Of a stretch of DNA of 41,377 bases, positions 35,595-41,377 are shown one piece after another (the first letter of the stretch is position 1; each line of letters starts with the position of its first letter). The notes under the pieces were generated by a model, which saw only the letters and a program-made list of their open reading frames with translations, was not told the DNA's origin and searched no databases. Source of the stretch: Aureimonas sp. AU22 (GTDB lineage Bacteria; Pseudomonadota; Alphaproteobacteria; Rhizobiales; Rhizobiaceae); assembly GCF_001463745.1 (NCBI RefSeq), contig NZ_BBWJ01000031.1, positions 1 through 41,377 on the forward strand, written 5' to 3'. The translations under genes and the position numbers were made by a program.

Positions 35595-35801
35595 ATGAAA
35601 CTCTACCGCCTTCTCACCGGCCCGGACGACGCCGCCTTCTGCCACCGCGTTTCGCTCGCCCTGTCGAAGGGCTGGGAACTCGCCGGCAGCCCGGCCTACG
35701 CCTTCGACGCCGCGGCGGGCGTGATGAAATGCGCGCAGCCGATCACCAAGGTGGTGCACGGGGTGGATTACGATCCGTCGATGAAGCTCGGCGATCAGTA
35801 G
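35595..35801 (+). CDS. DUF1737 small protein
   Basis: This 68-residue protein matches the DUF1737 pattern: [19 protein letters not shown], then [15 protein letters not shown], then [25 protein letters not shown]. The family is small, soluble and without a known function; it is common in alphaproteobacteria. Its ribosome site (AGGA) sits in the end of the CitE-like gene, four bases apart, so the two are probably one transcript. A link to that enzyme's function is only suggested by position. Confidence 0.88.
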   Translation: MKLYRLLTGPDDAAFCHRVSLALSKGWELAGSPAYAFDAAAGVMKCAQPITKVVHGVDYDPSMKLGDQ

Positions 35802-36250
35802 GCGACCGATGGTCTGGTTCGGAAGCCCCAGCCGCCCATTCCGGGCGATGCGGCGACGAATCTACCACGATGATCGACCGGGTTCCCTCGATCGCCGCCC
35901 AGCTTCGGAGGTGGCGATCGCGCTTCTCGAGCATTGAGTGGCGGCGAGCGGCGCTGCGCTATCGTGACGAACCTTCGCTAAAAAGACAAGGATCGCGGAA
36001 CTGCGCACGATCCGGGGTCCGAGTCGCCGATGCCCGGCCAGGGCGCCGGCACCAGCTCTCAGCAATTGAGGCAGGGTGCAACTCAGTGTCTTTTGCGCAC
36101 GGAGGGACAGGTCGCGGGCTGCGTGACTGAGCTTGAATCCGCTTCAACAACAGTTCGTATCGTGCGGTTCCAAATCCAGGCTGACCAAAGGAATATATCT
36201 TAAGGTTGTGGTCCGAAGGTGTCTTCGTTTCCCGCCATCAAGGTCCTGCC
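35802..36250. other. 449-base intergenic region without a supported gene
   Basis: Several short open frames here have no ribosome site and no family resemblance, so none is called. A weak dyad (GATCGA at 35872-35877 with TCGATC at 35888-35893) lies after the DUF1737 gene. The last 60 bases are more AT-rich and probably hold the promoter of the RTX gene; an AAGGT lies close before ATG 36251. Confidence 0.5.
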
Positions 36251-38236
36251 ATGCCGATCCCGACGATCACTCTCGATCCCCTGACGCTCGACAACATCGT
36301 GAACGCCACGGAGTCTGGCGCGCCGGTCGTCCTCAGCGGCAGGACGACGGACGCCGCGGACGGCAGCGGTGTCCAGATCTATGTCGACGGTGTCGGCTAC
36401 ATCAACACGACGGTTTCGGGCGACGCCTACTCGGTGAATTTGACGCCACTCCAGGTTGCGACGCTGCCGGACGGCGAAATCTCCACGATGTATCACGTGT
36501 TGGACGGCTTCAACGGGTGGTCCGCTATGGAGCATGGTTCGTTCGTCCTCGACCGCACGTTGCCCGTGGCGACGGGCGCCGTCGTGGATGGCGTACGTCT
36601 CGATGTCACCTACAGTGAAACCCTCGATGCAGCGCATACGGCCGACGCTTCGGATTTCACGGTGACGGTGGACGGAAATCCCGTCGCGATCGACCGTGTC
36701 AGCGTCGTGGGGAACCAAGTCCGGATCGATCTCCAAGATGCGGTGTTGAGCGGTCAGGACGTCAGCGTCAGTTACGTCGATCAGGCTGGCGACACCTCGA
36801 ACGCGACCCAGGACGTCGCCGGCAACGACGCGAACTCTCTTCTCTCGCTTCCCGTCACCAACAACACGTTGGTGCCCGACACCACCGCGCCTGTCTTCAC
36901 CTCCGCCTCGATCACCGGCGCGACGCTTACCCTTCTCTACGACGAGGATCTGAATACGAACACCGTGGACGCGAACGCGTTCGCGGTCGAAGTCGACGGA
37001 GTTCCCGTCGACATCGCCGGGGTGTCCGGTGCGTTTCCCCATAACGCGCTTGAGATCACTTTGGTGAACGCGGTCCTACCCGGCCAGACTGTGACGGTCG
37101 CCTATACCGATCCGACGGTTGCGGACGATCCGGATGCCGTGGAGGACGCTGCCGGCAACGACGCCGCCTCGTTCGCTGCAGTCAGCGTCGCCAACGACAC
37201 ACCGGACGTGACCCCGCCGTCATTCATGTCCGCCACCGTCAACGGCGCTGTCCTGACGATGACGTACAGCGAGGCGCTGGACGCGGCGCATCCTCCGGTG
37301 GGCGGGAACTTCCTCGTGTCGGTCGGCGGGGCAAGCAACTTCGTCGCCGTCGACAGCGTGCAGATCGTCGGTTCGACGGTGGAACTGACCCTGCACGAGG
37401 CGGTCCAGGCCGGGCAGGGGGTCGGGGTCAGCTATATCGACCCTTCGAACGTGGACGACGCGAACGCAATTCAGGACCTCGCCGGAAACGACGCCGCCAC
37501 GATCTCGATGACCATGGCGACCAACATAACGCCGGCGACGCCCCCGTCGGGCGGCGGCTCGCCGGTCCCGCCGGTTCTTGGCCCGACGACGGACGGGCCG
37601 GACCTCGTCACCGGCACCGCCGCCGCCGATACCATCTCGGGCGGCCTCGGTGCCGACACGATGGGCGGAGGCCTCGGCGACGACGTGCTCTACGGCAACC
37701 AGGGTGCGGACATCCTGTTCGGTAATCAGGGCAACGACATGCTCTACGGCGGCAAGGACGACGACGCCATCTACGGCGGCCGGGACGACGACTACATCGA
37801 GGGGAACCTCGGCGACGACTATGTCGAGGGCAATCTCGGCAACGACCTGATCCTCGGTAACCAGGGCGACGATACCGTCAACGGCAATCAGGGCAACGAT
37901 ACGGTGCATGGCGGCCAAGGGAACGATCTCGTCCATGGTGGCCAGGGCGACGACCTCGTGTTCGGGGACCTGGGCGACGATGAGATCTGGGGCGGGCTCG
38001 GCAACGACACGCTGATCGGCGGCGAGGGCGCGGATACGTTCGCCTTCGGGCTGGGCTCCGGCCTCGACGTCGTTGCGGACTTCAATGCCGCCGACGGAGA
38101 CCGCCTCGACTTCCAGGGACAGGCATATGTCGTCCAGGACGTCGGCGGCTCGGCCGTCTTCTCGCTCGCGGGCGGGGGAACGGTGGTGCTGACGGGCGTG
38201 TCTGCGGGCAGTCTCGACGCCGGCGCCTTCGTCTGA
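36251..38236 (+). CDS. RTX calcium-binding protein with SwmB-like repeats, probable type I secretion
   Basis: This 661-residue protein has no N-terminal signal peptide. After a beta-rich region of about 100 residues come three SwmB-like domains (about 105-205, 213-318, 320-432), each with DATAPVFTSASITGATL- or YSEALDA-type openings and ending in VxYxDPxxxDDxNAxQDxAGNDA-type strands. Residues about 450-597 are RTX nonapeptide repeats that fold into a calcium beta-roll. The last 55 residues (FNAADGDRLDFQGQAYVVQ, ending AGAFV) look like the type I secretion signal. It is probably exported to the cell surface or medium. MPIPTITLD at 36251 is preferred over a start 15 codons earlier. Confidence 0.88.
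   Translation: MPIPTITLDPLTLDNIVNATESGAPVVLSGRTTDAADGSGVQIYVDGVGYINTTVSGDAYSVNLTPLQVATLPDGEISTMYHVLDGFNGWSAMEHGSFVLDRTLPVATGAVVDGVRLDVTYSETLDAAHTADASDFTVTVDGNPVAIDRVSVVGNQVRIDLQDAVLSGQDVSVSYVDQAGDTSNATQDVAGNDANSLLSLPVTNNTLVPDTTAPVFTSASITGATLTLLYDEDLNTNTVDANAFAVEVDGVPVDIAGVSGAFPHNALEITLVNAVLPGQTVTVAYTDPTVADDPDAVEDAAGNDAASFAAVSVANDTPDVTPPSFMSATVNGAVLTMTYSEALDAAHPPVGGNFLVSVGGASNFVAVDSVQIVGSTVELTLHEAVQAGQGVGVSYIDPSNVDDANAIQDLAGNDAATISMTMATNITPATPPSGGGSPVPPVLGPTTDGPDLVTGTAAADTISGGLGADTMGGGLGDDVLYGNQGADILFGNQGNDMLYGGKDDDAIYGGRDDDYIEGNLGDDYVEGNLGNDLILGNQGDDTVNGNQGNDTVHGGQGNDLVHGGQGDDLVFGDLGDDEIWGGLGNDTLIGGEGADTFAFGLGSGLDVVADFNAADGDRLDFQGQAYVVQDVGGSAVFSLAGGGTVVLTGVSAGSLDAGAFV
37600..38040 (+). repeat. 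RTX nonapeptide repeat array within the exoprotein gene
   Basis: About sixteen nine-residue units encode GGxGxDxUx-type turns. Several units vary as GNQGNDxLY or GNLGDDYVE, with Asn in place of the second Gly, and GGKDDDAIY or GGRDDDYIE, with acidic runs. Such arrays bind Ca2+ outside the cell. Confidence 0.85.
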
Positions 38237-38252
38237 GGAGACCGCGCCTTTT

Positions 38253-38300
38253 GAACGCGAAGAGCCCGCCGCGCGCTGACGCGGCGGGCTCTTCGCGTTC
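38253..38300 (+). terminator. 21-bp perfect hairpin terminator of the RTX gene
   Basis: The arms 38253-38273 and 38280-38300 are perfect inverted copies with a six-base loop (CGCTGA), beginning 17 bases after the RTX stop. There are only short T-runs, but stem length and position make termination likely. Confidence 0.75.
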
Positions 38301-39120
38301 TGTCGCAGCGTCTTCGCCCGATCGCGCGGAAGGCCGGTCCCAGGCGATGGTCGAAGGCCGGCTCGCGGCTGAAACGGCGCCTCCAGGAACCGTTGGCGCC
38401 CGCCGGATCGACCCGAAGATTGCCTGCGGTTCCGGGTGCCCCGGTTGTTCGCGCAGGCTCAAGGCTCACCGCTCCCGGCGTAAACTGGTCGCTGGAGCGT
38501 CTTGGCAGGGCACCCGACGACCCAAAGCGTTTGAGTTCATCGACCAGGAATCTTACTTCAAGCCGACGTGACGTCGGCCTTCCAAACGGCCGCATGCGAC
38601 CACGACAGATTCTGTCGTCTGGAGGATCGTCTGGACAAAAAAATCGAGCGGGCGATGGGATCCGAACCCACGACCCCCTAACCTCGGCAAGGGAAACTTT
38701 GGCTGCCGACAGGGGCCATGCCGGTGTTGGGGCTGCGCTCCAATGCTCGTAGCGTCGGGGCTTCGACCCTTCAGATGAGTGGACGCGTGTCGACGGATTC
38801 CAACCGTCGCGGAGCGGTGCCGAGAGGCGCGCCCCCAATCGCACCGTATCCGGCGACGCGCCTCTCTTGTCGGCGTCCCGGAAACCGACCTTCGTCAACG
38901 TAATCCAACCGAACTGGGCCCTGCTCGAGAAACGCTTGGGCGGGCTGCATCGCCTTCCCAACAACCCCGGCATGTTCATCGAACATCCTCGACTGTGTGT
39001 TCTGGATCACGTCGGGCATCGAGATGCGCGGATGGCAGTCTCGCACACTTCTAACGGTAGTAGATAGAGGATAGAGAAATCAGAGCGTGTAGCGGGATCG
39101 CTCGTTCTGGGAGGAATGGC
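38301..39120. other. 820-base stretch without a protein gene
   Basis: No reading frame here looks like a real protein. It contains a tRNA-Gly 3' fragment (separate entry), a dyad GCCGACGT-G-ACGTCGGC at 38562-38578, and uneven base composition. Near 39061-39100 there is an AT-rich patch (TAGATAGAGGATAGAGAAAT) that may include the promoter of the Ig-repeat gene. Short in-frame peptides around 38870-39065 may be debris of a former gene but cannot be assigned. Confidence 0.6.
38644..38692 (-). pseudogene. 3'-end fragment of a tRNA-Gly(GCC), likely attachment-site remnant
   Basis: On the minus strand the segment reads the anticodon loop TTGCCGA (anticodon GCC, at 38688-38686), its 3' stem GGTT, the variable region, the T-arm GTGGG-TTCGGAT-CCCAT, and the acceptor strand CGCCCGC followed by TCGA, close to the tRNA-Gly ending CGCCCGCTCCA. 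A seven-T run (38643-38637) follows directly. The 5' half (acceptor, D-arm, 5' anticodon stem) is absent. This is what remains when an integrase recombines in the 3' half of a tRNA gene. Confidence 0.65.
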
Positions 39121-41377
39121 ATGTATCGGGATATCGGCTTCGGTCCTTCGGACATCACCGATGGGGACGATAGCGACGGCATCGTTGTGGCAGGGGGGCT
39201 CAAGTTCCAGGTCTATGCCAGCGGAAACTGGTCCCTCAATTTTGATAATGGCCGTTTGAATTTTTCCGAGGACCCGACCTTCGGCGACGAACAGTTCCAG
39301 ATCGTCGTGACCAACGTCAGCGGTGGGGATTTCGCTTACCGTGATTTCACGATGAGCTACGCTGCCACCGACCCTGAAACTGAAGGAGGATGGGTCTCCA
39401 ATCTTCAGTTCGGCTCTCTGCTCGTTCCCGATACGACCTCTCATGGTCCCGGCGACGAGACGTTCTCCTACCAGCGTGACTTCAATAACACAGCGCCGTC
39501 GGTGACGACGTCGTCCCTGACGATCATGGATACGCCACCGAGCGGCTCCAGCAACAATCCCACCTCGAGTTTCTGGCTGGACAACTTCGTCGTGGACACG
39601 GATTTACCGCTGCCCAACGTACCGCCGGTCGTGACGAGCATCGTTCGTGCAGGCGCTGTCTCCGGCAACGTCCCTGCTTCCGCGACGTCGGTCAGCTACA
39701 CAGTGACCTTCTCGGAATCCGTCACTGGCGTGGACACAACCGATTTCCGCCTGGTCACGATCGGGACGGCAACCGGAACGATCAACAGCGTTACGGGAAG
39801 CGGTTCGACCTATACCGTTACCGTGGACGCACTGGCCGGCGATGGCACCCTGCGACTGGACGTCGGGAGCAGCGGTACCGGCATCGTCGATGCCGATGGA
39901 GCCGCCATTGCAGGCGGCTACACTGCGGGACAGTCGTTCACGCTCGACAGGACGCCTCCGGCACTCGCAATCAGCAGCGATAAGTCGACGCTGATCGCGG
40001 GACAGACCGCGACGATCACCTTCACCTTCAGCGAAGATCCCGGCGCGACGTTCACAGCGGCGGATGCCGTCGTCTCGGGCGGCACGCTCGGTGCAATCAG
40101 TGGCAGCGGTCTGACGCGCACAGCGCTCTTCACGCCTGCTACAAACACGAATGACGGCACGGCTAGCATCACGGTGCCAGCTGGTAGCTACGCCGATGCC
40201 GTTGGCAACGCAGGTGGTGCCGGCACAAGCCCGTCGCTCACGTTCGACACCAAGGCTCCAAGCGCCCCCGCCGTGCCTGACCTTGCTGCTTCCGCCGACA
40301 GTGGCGCGTCTTCCAGCGACAACATCACGAGCGTCACCACCCCAACCTTCACCGGTGCCGCCGGCAGTGCCGAAGCGGGGGCCACGCTACGCCTCTACGA
40401 CACCGACGGGACCACCGTTCTGGGCTCCACGACCGTGAACGGGGACGGTAGCTGGCAGATTGCCAGCACGGCGCTCGGCGAAGGCGCTCATACAATCACT
40501 GCCGAAGCGGTCGACGCCGCCGGAAATGTCGGGGCGCCATCAAGCAGCCTGACGGTGACGATCGACACCCTTGCCCCCGCCGCCCCATCGGCACCCAATC
40601 TTGTTGCGGCAAGCGATTCCGGCCGGTCCAATGCGGACAACATCACCAACGTCGTGGCTCCGACTTTCGAAGGAGTGTCCGAAGCAGGAGCCACAGTCAC
40701 GCTCTACGATACCGATGGCACCACCGTTCTCGGGACGACCGAGGCCGATGGCAGCGGTCGTTGGTCCGTCACGAGCTCCACCCTGAGCGAGGGTTCGCAC
40801 ACGGTCACGGTCAAGGCGACGGATGTCGCCGGCAATACCAGCGCTGCATCCTCGGGGCTGGATGTCACGATCGATGCGAGCGCGCCCGCCGCGCAGGTGG
40901 ACACCGCCGCGCTCTCGGCGGACACGGGTGCGTCGACAGCCGACTTCGTGACGTCGCAGGCCGCTCAAACCGTGAGCGGAACGCTATCCGCCTCCTTGGG
41001 TGCCGGCGAGCAGGTCGAGGTATCACTCGACAACGGCGCAACTTGGATTGTCGCCACAGCCACCGTCGGCGGCAGCGCTTGGTCGCTTCCGGTAACGCTG
41101 GCAGGTGCGAATACCCTTCAGGTTCGCGTTGCTGATACGGCAGGAAACGTCGGTACTGTTTTCAGCAAGGCCTATGTCCTCGATACGGTGGCGCCTGCAG
41201 CCCCATCGGCGCCTGACCTCGACGCTGGCTCGGACACCGGCGCCTCTGACTCGGACAATGTCACCTCCAGCGACCGCCCAACGTTCACCGGCTCTGCGGA
41301 GGCTGGCTCGACGGTAACGCTACGGGACGCCAACGGCGACATGATCGGCAGCGGAACCGCCATAGGCGGGACTTGGT
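39121..41377 (+). CDS. Large Ig-like repeat surface or secreted protein, cut by the window edge
   Basis: The frame from ATG 39121 stays open for 752 codons to the last base, so the gene continues to the right. GGGAGGA precedes the start by about five bases. There is no signal peptide, which fits type I secretion. Residues 1-160 form an unrecognised beta-rich domain with many aromatic and Asp residues (MYRDIGFGPSDITDGDDSDG at the start). From about 163, Ig-like domains follow: a VTFSESVTGVDTTDF unit, a TATITFTFSEDPGATF unit, and then BapA/RTX-adhesin type units with AEAGATxxLYDTDGTTVLG and DAAGNVxxxSS motifs. It probably acts in adhesion or biofilm formation. Confidence 0.85.
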   Translation, partial: MYRDIGFGPSDITDGDDSDGIVVAGGLKFQVYASGNWSLNFDNGRLNFSEDPTFGDEQFQIVVTNVSGGDFAYRDFTMSYAATDPETEGGWVSNLQFGSLLVPDTTSHGPGDETFSYQRDFNNTAPSVTTSSLTIMDTPPSGSSNNPTSSFWLDNFVVDTDLPLPNVPPVVTSIVRAGAVSGNVPASATSVSYTVTFSESVTGVDTTDFRLVTIGTATGTINSVTGSGSTYTVTVDALAGDGTLRLDVGSSGTGIVDADGAAIAGGYTAGQSFTLDRTPPALAISSDKSTLIAGQTATITFTFSEDPGATFTAADAVVSGGTLGAISGSGLTRTALFTPATNTNDGTASITVPAGSYADAVGNAGGAGTSPSLTFDTKAPSAPAVPDLAASADSGASSSDNITSVTTPTFTGAAGSAEAGATLRLYDTDGTTVLGSTTVNGDGSWQIASTALGEGAHTITAEAVDAAGNVGAPSSSLTVTIDTLAPAAPSAPNLVAASDSGRSNADNITNVVAPTFEGVSEAGATVTLYDTDGTTVLGTTEADGSGRWSVTSSTLSEGSHTVTVKATDVAGNTSAASSGLDVTIDASAPAAQVDTAALSADTGASTADFVTSQAAQTVSGTLSASLGAGEQVEVSLDNGATWIVATATVGGSAWSLPVTLAGANTLQVRVADTAGNVGTVFSKAYVLDTVAPAAPSAPDLDAGSDTGASDSDNVTSSDRPTFTGSAEAGSTVTLRDANGDMIGSGTAIGGTW
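40255..41377 (+). repeat. Tandem Ig-like repeats of about 103 codons
   Basis: Matching points such as the LYDTDGTTVLG codons lie at 40393 and 40702, 309 bases apart, and a third related copy begins near 41187. One unit of different sequence (about 40870-41190) is placed between. The array runs past the right edge. Repeats of this type usually number many per protein. Confidence 0.8.

Noticed and set aside
35729-36130. Open frame of 133 codons after the DUF1737 gene
   Set aside because: It begins inside the DUF1737 gene in another frame, is Arg/Ser-rich and has no ribosome site.
38393-38752. Plus-strand open frame of 119 codons containing GDGIRTHDPLTSA
   Set aside because: This peptide is the well-known artefact of translating tRNA sequence; the region is a tRNA-Gly fragment, not a protein gene.
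38771-39067. Overlapping open frames on both strands before the Ig-repeat gene
   Set aside because: No ribosome site or recognisable family; could be debris of an old gene, but nothing supports a specific call.
1-41377. CRISPR array, insertion sequence or rRNA genes
   Set aside because: No regularly spaced short repeats, transposase motifs or rRNA-like sequence were seen anywhere in the window.

Overview
The window is a high-GC, densely coded chromosomal segment of an alphaproteobacterium, most likely a member of the Hyphomicrobiales. The evidence is a MucR/Ros zinc-finger regulator, a DUF1737 protein, FhuD/B/C and rhizobial-style ABC operons, GTG starts, and many 1- or 4-base start/stop overlaps. 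The genus cannot be fixed from sequence alone. About 28 complete protein genes and one gene cut by the right edge can be supported.

Left third (127-10458). A tightly coupled leftward operon encodes a PLP aminotransferase, an agmatinase/guanidinobutyrase-type ureohydrolase, a Tat-exported substrate-binding protein, a PotA-like ATPase, two PotB/PotC-like permeases, a nitrilase-superfamily amidase and an FAD-dependent 2-hydroxyacid dehydrogenase. A divergent LysR regulator faces it across a short region holding a 16-bp perfect palindrome. Together this looks like import and breakdown of a guanidino or polyamine-like compound. An AraC regulator follows, and then a leftward hydroxamate-siderophore importer (fhuD-fhuB-fhuC, 14304-10620).

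Middle (14389-26882). This part holds a YihY/BrkB membrane protein, a zinc-dependent alcohol/formaldehyde-type dehydrogenase, an XRE regulator whose end is embedded in a 15-bp perfect hairpin, a DUF454 membrane protein, a ribose-type sugar ABC importer (binding protein, RbsA-like, RbsC-like), a two-gene RND efflux system and the MucR regulator.

Right third (27130-38236). A DHA1-type MFS exporter converges on an OmpA-like lipoprotein gene across an unusual set of five hairpins. Next come aspartate-semialdehyde dehydrogenase (asd), a 41-residue small protein, an MHS-family MFS transporter with a large insert, leuB and leuD, a CitE-like lyase, a DUF1737 protein, and a 661-residue RTX protein with three SwmB-like domains.

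Right edge (38301-41377). An 820-bp non-coding stretch carries the 3' part of a tRNA-Gly(GCC), oriented as expected for the displaced end of an integrated element lying to the right. Beyond it starts a very large Ig-like repeat exoprotein that is still open at the window edge. The most interesting points are the guanidino-compound operon, the tRNA fragment with the adhesin beside it, the inverted twin-hairpin element at 28350-28507, and the small conserved-looking gene at 30710-30835.
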